64,000 nucleotides of DNA from Otatea glauca (lineage: Eukaryota; Streptophyta; Magnoliopsida; Poales; Poaceae): contig CM070722.1 of assembly GCA_036346275.1 (NCBI GenBank), forward strand, positions 19,925,336-19,989,335, written 5' to 3'. The first letter of the stretch is position 1. Each line of letters opens with the position of its first letter. A program made the translations under genes and the position numbers. Below the pieces are notes generated by a model, which was not told where the DNA came from, ran no database searches, and worked only from the letters and a program-made list of their open reading frames with translations. Positions 37,009 to 49,137 of this stretch are shown piece by piece.

Positions 37009-40000
37009 CCTTTATTAGAAAATGGAGTAGATGATCGCTTGGTTTTTCTTTTGGTGAAAAAGAATACCCTTGCAACCATCTTCTTTCGTGGAAGTTTTAA
37101 ATTTTGAGATTTGTCTTGAAGTGCTTTTGCATGTCAAAGTTTGGTCTTGTCATCTTGTGATTTAATAGTCGAGTTCCGTTGTGAAATATGGTTGGGTTTT
37201 CTGGAAAAAAATGATGTAAATAAAGTAAGTAATCATGTGACTAAGCTAATTTGTCAGTAGTAAGAAGTATTGTTTAGCATGTTATATAGAATGTATTTGT
37301 GCAACTTATAGAATGAAGTTTTTCTTTATTAACTTGTGAGTTGAATCAATTAATTGTAGTTGTTATCTTCCATTTAAAACTAAATAACCCTCCACTATCA
37401 TGGATTATGCTATAGTGAGTAATGATTAAATGTGTTCTTGTCCATGCTTGAGAATCGTTGCTTTACTTAAAAAAAAATTGGGGTCACACCCTGTTATTTC
37501 TAGGGTAGGTGACCAATGAGAATGTTTAAAACTTTAAACTTTGATGTGTAGTTAGAACATTGAAATGATGTAATCTACTGTTATTGTTAAAGTAAATTTG
37601 GTAGTTGTTAAAAGACATTCTAATATAAGCTGTTGGTAGAGACATTTAATTGTGTTAGTAGATGGCCATAAAGTGAATATTGATTAGAGTCATTTTATGT
37701 GTCGCTGAATTATTAAAATAATTGGAAATATGAAATCATGTTCCCTTGATGCTAATACAAATCGCGATTGAAAATGTATAGAATTTTCTATTTGATGAAG
37801 GTTTTAGGACAATGTGATGGTGTAAAGTACTGGAGTTTGTTGGACTTTGTTGCTAAGTGATAATTTTTTTAATGTATCAATGGAATGATTAATCCATGTT
37901 GTCATCAAAGAATGAGGAAACATAGAATGATTGTCATAGCGTTTGATTTTACCCTTAGCGAATGACTATCTTAAATCCATTCTTATGATATATGTTGCGT
38001 AAAGATAATATTTAATTGTTGGAGTTATTAATTGATCGAATAAGTTTTTCTTTTATTGAGATGTCAACTTATGGGTTGTATGAAATTTTTATGTTGATTA
38101 TGTTGAAACTTTTGTTGAAAAGATATGTCTTAAACTTGGTATAGGAAGGTGTGTGATTGATGACTTGTTGTGGTTTGTAGAACAAAAGAAAATGTTGATG
38201 CACTATCTTGTGCTGAATTAACTATCAGGTTGAATGTGCTAAAAATATTGACATCTTTCTCTTTGATGATCATGATGAGGTAGACATGGTTTGATGTGTT
38301 ATGATATGCATCATAAATTTTAGTTATAATTACTAGAGAATGTAATTAAAGGAAGAATTGATTTTGTGAATTATGCTTAGTCTTGATGGGGTTTCTTAAC
38401 GGGTAAATTGTGAATGTTAAAACCTTTAAGGGTAAGCGTATTAGAATACTAGGGATGGTAGGATTGGAGGTGAATCCTCTTTTAAAGGTATGAATTAAAT
38501 TGTTCATATAGTCTTTTGGATGAATGTCTTTTGCTAAGGCATTCTATATTATGTGCATTAGATCTTCCTCAGATTAGAGTTAATGTTGCTAAACTGCAGA
38601 GTTAACTTTGAGGTTTCAAAATGAGAATGAAATAGAGAATAATTATGAAGTGATTTGTTGATGGTTTTTGAAATGATTTATTTCATTGATCAACGCCATT
38701 CATCTATCTTTGCTAAGAGCTCGACTTAAGATATGATTGTGGAATTCATCTTTAAAGTTGTATGACTAGATTGCGCTCTTTAGCGTACAAATTAAGCCAT
38801 TTTTGGTATTATCAGTTAAAGTAAATAACCGAACCAATGTAATGTTTGAAAGTTCTAATTGAAAATGTTTGTATCTCTAGTTCAACTAGAGTTATATTTA
38901 TTTAAAATATGCGTGGTTAAGTGGTTTTCTATTGGGAAATGTGTTTCACTTTCTCATGAGAGAAAATATGATGGTTGTGTGGAAGTGATTTGATTCCATG
39001 ATCGGTTTTCTTTCTCTTTTTGAAATGATTTGCTTTGGTAAAAGAGATGATTTGTTCTGGTAAAAGTGATATGCATCCACAAAAGATTTATGCAGTGTTT
39101 CTCTTTTAAATTGATTTTTTTCCCTATGTGAATTTCATCGCCTTGGTTTTAAGGTGATGAAGTGGTTTATATTGATAAAGAGAATCGAGATTTCATTTTC
39201 GTTCTGGCATGGGAAAAGAAATGGAATGATCATGAAATTTTTGTTGAAGTACAGTAAGGGATTGTATTCTTTGTCCTTGTTCGTTGAGTGAAAGAATGTG
39301 GGGCGAGACCTTTATGGAAATAGAAGCCAAGCGTGGGTTGCTAACAACCCAAGATCCTAGCCTTTGTTATTTGTTGATCCTTGATGGTTTTTGAGTAGTG
39401 AGTAATGGGGGTTTTCGCGTGTCTCAGTTTGGAGCTTGTTTAAGCTTTAAAAGTTGACCACTAGGAAGCTGGGTGTAATTAATTTTCTATTTTGGAAGTG
39501 TGTCAGAATATTTGGTGACGTTGGATGTAGCTATTGTTATAATATTCAAAAGTGAATGGTTCTGTTGTGATCTTTTTTTTATTTCTTGGGTAGTTGTCCT
39601 TCGGAGCATGGTAGGCGTACAAAAAGATAGAGTAAAATTTTTATATTGCAAATTTGTGGTGGAAAAAAAATGTGCCATAGTGGGAGTTTCTTTTCGATGG
39701 TAATGATCCTTTGGTTAAAAGATTAAAAAATTGAGAGAGACAAAATCTTTGATTTGGTTCCGGGGTACTAGTTTGGAACACAGAGGTTCATGTCGGCATA
39801 TGATTTTGAGAAAGGGACCCATCGTTTGGATCATTCTAAATTCTTGTGTGGGATGCAACGTGTTTCTTTGTTAAGAAAAATCTTACAGAATCTCGATCTC
39901 GCGGTTTTCGTAGAGTTGTTGGTTGCTTACCCTAGGCACCTTGCCTTTGAGTCCTACCTAGGGTGGAAATTTGGGGGAGTCAAAGCGGTATTGAAGCATT

Positions 40001-40192
40001 AAGCGTCAAAGTATGTTATAGTGATTTGGTCGCTTCTGTATGATTGGGAAGCAACTTAGGAGTTGGAGTCTCACATGCGTGAGAAGTATCCTTAGTTGTT
40101 CACTTCAGGTATGTGATGAGATTCATTCCCTTGTTTTATTTGTCGCTTAGTGGCATGCCCAGATTCGGTCGAATCACATTAAGGGGGAAGAA
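37009..40192 (+). other. AT-rich spacer between inverted LTRs
   Basis: About 3.2 kb of AT-rich DNA with no reading frame of length or domain content, apart from a relic at the right end (39782-40110). It is placed as the internal region of the element whose 3' LTR starts at 40193. A polypurine tract AAGGGGGAAGAA (40181-40192) sits immediately before that LTR. Gag, protease and RT cannot be recognised, so the element is either very decayed or non-autonomous. Confidence 0.55.
39782..40110 (+). pseudogene. relic of chromovirus pol C-terminus
   Basis: In the plus strand near 40040-40090 the translation reads Asp-Trp-Glu-Ala-Thr-stop-Glu-Leu-Glu-Ser-His-Met-Arg-Glu-Lys-Tyr-Pro. This is the Glu-Glu-Ala-Thr-Trp-Glu..Tyr-Pro pattern that ends the chromodomain of chromoviruses, with the Trp codon turned into a stop. 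Upstream (39790-40002) lies an open stretch that may be the SH3-like integrase tail. It is about 85 bp from the polypurine tract, as expected for the end of pol. Strongly decayed. Confidence 0.5.
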
Positions 40193-42431
40193 TGTAATAT
40201 CTAAAAAAATTTAACTCGAGCGGTGGGCTGTTTTAGGGTTAGTGTGGGTCTTGAGGGCTATCTTTGGGCCTCCGAGAGATTTGGGTTGGTGTGGGCTGAT
40301 TCTGGGCTGTAGGTGGAGCGTCATGGCCCATAGGGGGTTTCCCTAGCCCTAGCCTACTCTCCCCTTTCACCCCCAAGCCACCCTACCTCCCTTGCAGCCA
40401 CCCCTCCCTTCCAGCAGCCCCTCCCTCCCTGCGCCTCTCCTTTCCCTGCGCCCCTCCTCTTCTTGCACCCCTCCCCTTCCGAGTGCTCCCTCCCGACGCC
40501 CCTCCTCCCTCCTGGCGTCCCCCATTCAGGTTTGAGTTATTTTGTGGATCTGTTTTGGTGATTTAATTGATAGAATTTCAGGTTTTTGTGCAGTGATTAG
40601 ATTGGTTTGGGGAGAATTTGTATTGTGGGGCGAGATCTGGGTTCGAGCAGTGCTGATCTGAATCTTAGGGCAGAGATTAAAAATAGTTACAGTCGTTTTC
40701 AGAGGGGTTGGCTGTTGGAAAAGTTGTAGATAATCGTCTTAAGTTTATTTAGAGACCAAGATGACGAAATTTGGTTGGGTAGTTCAAAAGTTATGGCTGT
40801 TTTAGTGACTACTGTCCAGAATCTGTCTCTTCTGGCAGCAGTCGCGGAAAACTGAAGAGTAGGGCTATCTAGATGTTGAATTAAATTTTTTAATGACCAG
40901 ATTAAGTTAGGAAATTTCCTGTAGATTTCAGAAATGTTATCCTTTACTTCATTTGGAATTGTATAAAATTAGTTATGCTATTTTGAAGTCTGCTGTCCAG
41001 TGTGGTAGCAGATTGGGTTTCAAGGCTAAAGATGAAAGGCTAAATGTTTTATTTGAGAGAATTGGTTAACATGTTTCTAGTGGGTAATTTTTAGTAGTTT
41101 CATAAAGTTCTTGGTCCCTGAGGTTTGGTTTATAAGGGTGGAACTTATAACCTTTAGACCATCGGGACAGCAAAGGGGCGATTTTGTTCGCTGAGCGAGA
41201 AAGGAATAAAATTGGAGTAGGGCGTAAGTTCGATGTCGCTAAACTTATTGCATGTGCTGTGAATAGCATTGTGTTGAGATGTATGCAATTTATTTTCAGG
41301 TGGTGTGACTTCACGAGTGGCCTCAACCTTGCGCCACTCCGCTCCTCGTGGTTAAGGCAAGTGTTTTGGAATGGGTAGTGTGTGGTAGGAAATTGTTAGA
41401 GATGCTGTGTGTGCCATGGATTAGTTGATGAGTGGTTTGTTATGTTGATGCTTATGTGATGAACGAGTAACTGATAGATTAATTTGCTATGTCTAATGTT
41501 AACCAGGATATGATGACTTGATTCATAGTAATGCTATGCCAAGATGAGATAAAATTGTTGTACATGTTGTTTTGGGTTACTAGTACATGTTGCATTCATG
41601 GCATGAAATCGCGAGCGGTGAGAAAGTCCTAACTAGTCCGGTAAAGCCGGTGAGAAAGTTATGACTAATCCGGAGAGCCATAGAGTAAGTCCTACATCGT
41701 GATTTCATTCACCGTGGCGAATGGAAGCGAGGAGTAGGCACCCTCCATCTACGGATGGAAGGGGAAGAGGGTGCACACCGACGGGTGTGCACTCACTATA
41801 CCTGAGTATACGCCTTTGAGAGGACATGTGCATCGCATGGCATTGCATCTTATTCAAGGAGATGAGTACGAATTGTTAACGATATTATGAATATGAAAAT
41901 GATGAATATGTTGTTGTTCTTTGCTAAATGATTCTTTCACTCATTTCATTATGCTTGCTTTGAGTTTTAAACTCACTCTTGTGTTTAATGTTGTTTTTTA
42001 AGGTACCAAAAGTCGGCATGCGGGATAAGGGATTAGCTACACCTCCTCACATAGCATTTCACTTTAGGCAATGTTATAAGTTACGATTTGAATTCTTAGA
42101 TATAAGTAAAGGCCATGAAACTTGTTAAATGGTCAATTGGAGTGCTTAAATCTCGTTGGGTTCGTTTTTTTGTAGTGAGATTGGAACTGTTAGTATGAGA
42201 TTTTGTGGATGTTATATTTATGTTCATTGCTTCTTTAGATGCTTTATATATTGATATTACTTGCCGGATAGTAACGTTGCTAAATTCATGATAAAAGCAG
42301 ATGTTATGTCATTGAATTTTCGGTATTAGCAATTGGTAACCTTGCTGGAATTTAGCTTGTTTTGGGATATTTAATTGTTGTAGTTTCTATGTTTGGTAGC
42401 ATTCGGGCATGATAGATGCCGGGGTGTTACA
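40193..42431 (+). mobile_element. gypsy-type LTR, right copy (3' LTR)
   Basis: A 2239-bp LTR from TGTAATATCT to GGGGTGTTACA, preceded by a polypurine tract at 40181-40192. It is nearly identical, inverted, to 34809-37008. The chromodomain relic upstream points to a chromovirus. To its right the interrupted Sirevirus pol resumes for 57 bp. Confidence 0.82.
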
Positions 42432-42488
42432 TTGATCTTGACTTGGCGTTGTGGAAGTAGGAGGTTCAACTTGAAGAGGAACGCGGTA
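42432..42488 (-). pseudogene. Sirevirus pol fragment
   Basis: 57 bp that, read on the minus strand, encode a Pro/Thr/Ser/Gln-rich linker of the kind preceding the RT. It lies in the right place to continue the pol gene broken at 34808, so both flanks of the LTR pair belong to one Sirevirus. The next copia LTR begins at 42489. Confidence 0.55.
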
Positions 42489-43840
42489 TGCTACACTAGC
42501 ACAAAAAAATCTACCGTATAACTTGAAAGCTACTCGCAAGAAGGGGATCACATATTAGATTACCACTAGACGCGCAGTTGCGGAATCCTTCGCACGTCGA
42601 TTTAGTGGATCGTCCTCGCCGTAGTCGTTGCATCGATGGAGTGGATCGTCCTCACCTCGCCGTGGATCGTCCTCCCACACCGCAGTCGCAGCAGCGCCAC
42701 CGCAGTAGTCCACACGTCCAGGGATGGAACGTCGTGCGTCGGTGTGCAAGCACCTGGTCGCTCGGTAGGGGCAGCGAAAGGGGAGGCTAGGGTTTCGGGT
42801 GAATCACTTCTAAACCGTGGGAAAGCGCACCCTGCGCCCACCCTCCTCCCCTCCTTATATAGCCACGAGACGAAACCCTAAACCAGGGCCCATCAGCGTG
42901 CTAAGCCCACAAGGTCCATTAATTACGGATCCAATCTAAATTAATGCGTCTCGGCCCATTAAGTGTGTGACCCTGCAGGTTCACGTACGTTTGGACATGG
43001 ATTCGGAAAACTCCTTTTCAATCCAATAGTTGGTAGCGGCTCCTTGCAAAGTATGCCAACTCCCAAACATACTATGATCAAACGATGAGAACCTATCAAA
43101 AGTACTCATGTAATAATCCCTTTGCCAAGTATATGAAGATTGAACTCAAGGCGAGAAGCATGTCATCCTTTGATGATTCAATCCATCTCTTGTATCCGTG
43201 ATATATTGATAAGTTGTGATTGACTCCTCAATCACGGCATGGCCATGCACTTCCTTAATCATTTCACACTAGTGGCCTTATCATATATCTCCGTTTCATT
43301 GGAGTGGCAAATTCCATCTTGACTGCTCACCTCCCTCCGCACGTTTTATAGTAAACATGAAAGCTACCTTTATAACTATCCGGTTAGGAAGTAGTGTTTG
43401 ATAGCCCCAAGGAAAACTATTACACATGTAGGGAATATGACAATCTTAGGTCTAAGGATCATACATCTACTATGTATGAGATACACTCATGACACATAAG
43501 AATGAAACATTCTCGCAGTGTCCCATTGCGGGTCTATCTAACTCATGTTCTTCAACATGCGTCCACAATGTATAGATGATATCTCCATATCCCATGATCT
43601 ATGAAGCATGATCATCGATCACTACATGTGCTGATCTATTCATCGTTGTCCTATACGATGATATCCGATCAAAGATATTTATCGAATTACATCAATAAGT
43701 AAAGAGCTTCATAAGCAAGTCACATACTTGTTAATCAATACAATGATATACATTCATTGGACCAATAATCATATTATTATTCATAAACATAGTCATGTTA
43801 CAATCATCTAAATGATTGCCTCAAGGGCATAACACTAACA
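42489..43840 (-). mobile_element. Tork-like copia 3' LTR
   Basis: A 1352-bp LTR from TGCTACACTAG to TAACACTAACA. On the minus strand it starts TGTTAGTGTTATGCCCTTGAGG and is preceded by the polypurine tract AAGTGGGAGAT (plus 43841-43851). Minus-strand pol follows to the right. A TATA box (minus GTGGCTATATAAGG) lies near 42855-42868. The GC-rich stretch 42570-42840 yields spurious open frames. The Tork assignment rests on the LTR start and the RT type. Confidence 0.75.
42855..42868 (-). promoter_or_regulatory. TATA box of the Tork-like LTR
   Basis: The minus strand reads GTGGCTATATAAGG within the LTR, downstream (minus sense) of the first ~970 bp of the LTR. Confidence 0.55.
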
Positions 43841-45118
43841 ATCTCCCACTTGCACTTGAGTCAATCAATTAAGTATCTAATACCAATAGACCTCGTGTGC
43901 GCCTCATGCTTAGGCTATGGCAGTGGCTTTGTCAACGGATCGGCCACATTGGCTTCCGTATGTACTTTGCATATTCTCAGGTCACCTCTATCCACAATCT
44001 CGTGAATAAGGTGAAAGCGCCGGAGTATGTGTTTAGATTTCTGATGTGATCTAGGCTCTTTTGCTTGTGCAATGGCACCACTATTATCACAATAGATGTC
44101 CATTGGACTAGAGGCACTAGCGACCACACCAAGCTCTGGGATAAATTTCTTAATCCACACAGCTTCTTTTGCGGCCTCCGAAGCCGCAATGTACTCCGCT
44201 TCTATCGTAGAGTCGGCCACCGTGTTTTGCTTGGAACTCTTCCAGCTTACTGCTCCTCTATTTAGTGTAAACACAAACCCGGATTGCGATCGAAAATCAT
44301 CTTTGTCAGTTTGGAAGCTTACATCGGTGTAACCCTTTACAACCAGATCTTCCTCACCTCCAAAACAAGGAACATACCCTTAGTTCTTCTCAAGTACTTC
44401 AGGATATTTTTTACGGCTATCCAATGACCATCACCAGGATCCGATGCTCGTGACACTTAGAGCATATGAGACATCTGGGCGTGTACATATCATGGCATAC
44501 ATAATAGACCCAATAACTGAAGTATATGGAATCTTGCTTATCCTGTCTCGCTCATCAGATGTCAAAGGACACTGATTCTTGCAGAGACTGATGCTATGTG
44601 ACATTGGCATGAAACCTCTCTTGGATTCATGCATATTGAACCTTTTCAATATCTTGTCAATGTATGTTTTCTGACTTAATCCAATTAACCTTTTTGATCT
44701 ATCTCTATAGATTTTTATGTCCAAGATATAGCATGCTTCTCCCAAGTCCTTCATTGAGAAACTCCTTTTCAATGAAGTCTTAACATCTTCAAGCATAGGA
44801 ATATCATTCCCGATCAATAATATGTCATCCACATACAAAATCAGAAACACAAGTGCGCTCCCACTAGCCTTCTTGTAAACACAAGGCTCTTCTTCGTTTT
44901 TGATAAAGTCAAAACCTTTGACCCCTTCATCAAAATGAATGTTCCAACTCCGAGATGCTTGCTTTAACCCATAAATGGATCTTTGAAGCTTGCATACCCT
45001 TTTAGCATATTTAGGATCAACAAAACCTTCAGGTTGTATCATGTATACATCCTCAGATAGATTCTCATTAAGGAAGGCTGTTTTGACATCCATCTGCCAT
45101 AGCTCATACCAATATAGC
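43841..45118 (-). pseudogene. Tork-like copia pol (RT, RNase H)
   Basis: On the minus strand, 45117-44431 is RT: Gln-Met-Asp-Val-Lys-Thr-Ala-Phe-Leu-Asn, Tyr-Gly-Leu-Lys-Gln-Ala-Ser-Arg-Ser-Trp, catalytic Tyr-Val-Asp-Asp, and Thr-Arg-Pro-Asp-Val. 44274-43915 is RNase H (Ser-Lys-Gln-Asn-Thr-Val-Ala-Asp-Ser-Thr..Glu-Ala-Glu-Tyr, then Val-Ala-Asp-Pro-Leu-Thr-Lys-Pro-Leu). Between them (44275-44430) there is a deletion or frame change and stops. The gene is cut at 45118 by a truncated gypsy LTR; no integrase or gag is present. Confidence 0.88.
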
Positions 45119-46733
45119 TGAGTGCACACCCATCGGTGTGCACCCACTCATTGCCTTTCATCCCGTGGAGGGCCCTATCGAGGTAGGTCTTTCATGCTCA
45201 CTACAAGTGAGACATAGAGGCCCACACGGGTCACCTCTTCTATCATGAATGCACATATGCAAATGACATGAGTACTTCGCAAGTTGCATTTATTTTTCCA
45301 CATTCTCATAACCATAAACATATCAGTTGACATAAAAATAGCAAGACATGTATAAATCAGTGGTAATGTAGCATCTAATCGTTTAGGACAGCAAATAAAC
45401 ATTTTTCATTCCAAAATATCAAACCAACTCTATCCATTATCATATATGATGCACTTGCCTTTAACCACGAGGAGAAGGGTGGCGAGAGGTTGAGGTCACT
45501 CCTGAAGTCACACCACCTGAAATAATTTTGCATACATCTCAAAACAATGCAATCTCAGCATAAGCAATAAAAGATAGAGACAACGAACCTACGCCCAACA
45601 CTAACTTTTAACTTTTTTACTCGGCGGACAAAACCACCCCTTTGTTGTCCCGGTGATCTAAAGGCTATAAGTTCTACCCCAATAGCCCAAACCACGGGAA
45701 CAAAGAACTTATATAACTACCAAAGATTAACCGCATATTTCTAGTTAACCAAATTTCTCAAATAAACCATTTAGCCTTTCATAACTAGCCCTGAAACCAA
45801 ATTTGCTACCACACTGAACAACAGAATACAAAATAGCATAAATATTTTTATACAACTCCAAATGAAGCAAACGATGACATCTATGAAATCTACAGAAAAT
45901 TTTCTAGCTTTATCTAGTTATTAGAATAATTTAATTCGGCCTCTAAACAGCTCTAATCTGCAAAATACCGAGACTATCTCCAATCACAACCAGAATCTGT
46001 ACAGCCTGCTTCAATAGGTCATAACTTTAAATCCACTTAACCAAAATTCACGTTTTTGATCTCTACTGAAACTTAAGACAAAGATCTAGGATTTTCACAA
46101 CATCCAAATCCTTTGGAAATGACCATAGGTGCCCCAAAACTCGAACTGAACTTCGGATCCAGAACAGCCCAAATTCTGATCTTACCCCAAACAATTCTGT
46201 GATCAATCCAAACGACAATTACTAGAAAAAAAACCACCATGGAACTACCCAAAAACAGCACCTATACCACCAGAATCAACCAAAAATTATACCTTAACAC
46301 GAAGAATTGTTGGATCAATGATGATTGCAGCTCCGTCCCTTTGGATTGCATGAACCACGCCCCTCCTCGCAACCAAACTCCACCAAGGCAGCATAAGGGG
46401 AGGGTTGCCCAGGGGAAAGTGGAAGGGCTCTGGGGGAGGCAAGGGAAGGTAGGGGAGGCAGGGGGCACTAGGAGCACAAGGGCATAGCACCGGAGAAACA
46501 TGGGGTAGTAAGGTACTGAGAAGGGGAACAGGGAGCTGTGGCTAGGATCTGGAAGAGAAAGGGGTGGCTGGGGAGTGGGAAGGGCATGGGGCAGCTAGGG
46601 TTTTAGGGAGCCCCCTCCTCTCTTGTCCCAACTAGCCCACGACATGAAAATCTTAGCCCATGATATGAAAAAAAAACTCAACCCATGATAAGAAAAACTC
46701 CCCTTTTCTCTCTATTCTTTCTAAGATATTATA
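45119..46733 (-). mobile_element. gypsy-type LTR, third copy, truncated and diverged
   Basis: Follows the left copy from its GTGCACACC palindrome (near 35430) through CGAGGAG..GGTTGAGG, TTGCATACATCTCAA and AACCATTTAGCCTTTCAT to a final AAGATATTATA. The first ~600 bp are missing, and divergence is clearly higher than between the inverted pair. No internal region is attached, so it is a solo or broken LTR. Confidence 0.7.
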
Positions 46734-46737
46734 GGTA

Positions 46738-47290
46738 CTCACGATTTTGGATCGTTTTTCCAGAAGAACCAAGACTTAACCATGGTGGGATATACGGATG
46801 CTAGCTATCTGTCTGATCCCCACAATATGAAATCTCAGACTGGTTTTATATTTATCTGCGGTGGTACAACCGTTTCTTGGTGATCTTTTAAGCAGACCTT
46901 GGTAGCTACTTCTACCAACCACTCAGAGATTATAGCTTTATATGAAGCCTCAGGTGAGTGTGTTTGGCTGACATGTATGATTAACCATATTCGGAAGTCA
47001 TGTAGCATTAACACAATCGATACCCCCACAATTATCATGAAGATAATGTTGCTTGTGTTGCACAAATACAAATGGATTATGTAAAGAGCAATATCATGAA
47101 GCATATTGCCTCTAAACTTTTCTATCCTCACGAACTCTAGAAAAATGGTGAGGAAAAGATTACGCAAACTAAGTCATGTGAAAATCTTGCTGATTTATTT
47201 ACTAAGTTTTTGCCAAAGTCTATTTTCCAAAGAGATATGCAGAGTTCAAAGGAGTAAATTCCTGAAGCATGACCCTAAGCATGATCCAGA
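46738..47290 (+). pseudogene. copia RNase H relic, plus strand
   Basis: Plus-strand translation gives Val-Gly-Tyr-Thr-Asp-Ala-Ser-Tyr-Leu-Ser-Asp-Pro, then Ser-Gln-Thr-Gly-Phe, a Thr-Val-Ser-Trp-stop, Ser-Thr-Asn-His-Ser-Glu-Ile-Ile-Ala-Leu, and later Asn-Leu-Ala-Asp-type remnants in another frame. These are the RNase H motifs of a copia family different from both minus-strand copias here. Several stops and frame changes. The RT is absent. Confidence 0.7.
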
Positions 47291-47688
47291 AGATCCTACT
47301 TCAAAATCCAGAATATGATAAATTGTACCCTTTTCCCGTTGTGAGTTTTCTTGAAGTTTTCTCACATTAAGGTTTTTAAAGAGGCAATTAGTGTAACACA
47401 ATGTGTGAGTGCAATGTACTATTTTCTCTATCTCTTTTTTCCCATTGGATTTTTTAGGAGAGTTTTTGATGAGGCATACGCATTACACAGTATTCGTCTA
47501 ACTTGATATGGTTGGATTCTATCTCTATGTTGACGAATCCAAACCTATCTCTTACTACTATCTACTGTATATTTGGTACCACTTGTACAAGAGAACCAAT
47601 CTAATAAAAAGAGAACATAATTTCACATACTTATATTATATGTGCTCTTTATTTATAATTATTGTTTTTTGTTGCATCGTGATTGACC
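47291..47688 (+). other. copia 3' non-coding region / pre-insertion flank
   Basis: Sequence after the RNase H relic with TTTTCTCACATTAAGG and CCCATTGGATTTTT phrases, usual downstream of this kind of copia pol. It then becomes AT-rich DNA up to the target duplication of the Mutator-like element at 47689. An LTR is likely but its ends are unclear. Confidence 0.4.
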
Positions 47689-47698
47689 GAAGGTGGAC
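47689..47698 (+). repeat. target-site duplication, left
   Basis: GAAGGTGGAC, identical to 58173-58182, immediately outside the left TIR. Confidence 0.85.
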
Positions 47699-47860
47699 GA
47701 ATTTTTTTTAAAATAATATATTTTTAATCAAAATTTACAGAAAAATATGCCGGAAAAAAATAACAGAAATACCCACCTGTCATAGTTTGGAATTGCGACA
47801 GAGAGTATGTCGCACTTTGGAATTGCGACAGAGAGCCTGTAGCGACTGTTGAGCTCTAAC
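47699..47860 (+). repeat. left TIR and subterminal repeats of the MULE
   Basis: The outer ~95 bp match the right end inverted. Inside lie repeated TTTGGAATTGCGACAGAGAG units (47793 and 47816), which occur in both orientations at the right end. Such subterminal repeats are candidates for transposase binding. Confidence 0.8.
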
Positions 47861-47917
47861 GCGTACCCGAGGCCCTCGGCCTCATTCTCACCGACGCAAA
47901 AACATAAACCACGCCGG

Positions 47918-48068
47918 AGAGAAAAAAGAGAGGAGGGGGAAGAGAGGAGGAGAAGGAGAAAGAGGAGGAGAAGAGGAGAGGGAAGAGAGGAGGAGAAGGA
48001 GAAAGAGGAGGAGAAGAGGAAGAGAAGGAGGAAGAGGAGGGGGAAGAGAGGAGGAGAAGGAGGAAGAT
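47918..48068 (+). repeat. purine-rich GA minisatellite
   Basis: An almost pure A/G tract in which GGGAAGAGAGGAGGAGAAGG recurs about three times. It lies in the 5' non-coding part of the MULE. Open frames through it encode only Glu/Arg or Ser/Leu/Pro repeats. Confidence 0.85.
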
Positions 48069-48069
48069 C

Positions 48070-49137
48070 CAAGTTTCGTCAAGATTCGAGGTAATCTCTT
48101 GCGGCGTTGTTTTAATTTATAATTTAGTGATCAGATGAAATAGATTATTAAGTATATATTTACAATTTAGTGATCAGATGCAATTTAGTGATTAGAAGAG
48201 GATTTAGACGTAGAACTCGCGATGATTTATTTAAATTTAGACGAGTAGACTCTCAACTGGGAGGACATAATTTCATTGTGGCAGCGTACCACATCCGTAG
48301 CGAAAATCCGAAATCTAGGGTTTTCGGCCTTAGTCAATCCAAAACCCAGTTCCGTCGCTCTGGGGCTAGTTCGCGCGCGGAGAAAATCCGCTTTCCAACA
48401 GAGAAGGCGTATTTTAGGTTTTTTGATGAATTTTCATAACCGACAAGATTGAAATGATGATAACTTTTGAACCATAGCCCCGAATTTAGTGAAACCAATT
48501 TCTAAATTCGTGTAAAATCCTGTAGATTAAAAATATGCAAAAATGATTTGAAGATGAGTATTGTATAATTTTAGGAATTCAAAGAAACACGTAGATATTA
48601 ATAATGCCTTTCGAATAAAATGGCTTCAAATAAAGTTGAGGTGAAATAAGATAAATTTTTATGAAACCCCTGGTTTGTAAGCAGTTCAAATATGTAGAAA
48701 TATTGACATGTAACTTTGTTGTGTGTCATGTTTGAGTAGAATGAAGTATTAATGCGAAAAAGGGTAAATAGGTGAAACTTGTTTAAAATTGAAGTTGATA
48801 AAGATAAAGTTTAATTTGAAGGAACATATGCTAGTATAAGCTCATTTATGAGAAAATGTTAAGGAAAAGCTATGGTTCATGTTTCTGTAATAGAGTAAAA
48901 TAGTACATAGCCCTAACATGTTCCTCTTTTCACCACGTGTAGACACCTAAGATTTGTAGAATGGGCGTTCGGAGTAGGAAGAAATTGTTCAATAGAAAAA
49001 TTTAAGGTTCGCACTAGCAAAAATGTAGAGCAGATTGTTCATACTAGAGTTTATTTAAATTGACGATAGTGATCGGGTCATACATACCTTTAATTATTTA
49101 GTTGTATGGAGTTACAATAGATATGTTTTGACAGGTA
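48070..49137 (+). other. MULE 5' region before the transposase
   Basis: AT-rich DNA without domain-bearing frames. It probably contains leader exon and intron of the transposase gene, but no splice pair can be fixed. The acceptor-like ATGTTTTGACAG at 49125-49136 precedes the first ATG. Confidence 0.4.

Noticed and set aside
47849..48094. Arg/Glu-rich and Ser/Leu/Pro-rich frames
   Set aside because: They are translations of a purine-rich minisatellite.
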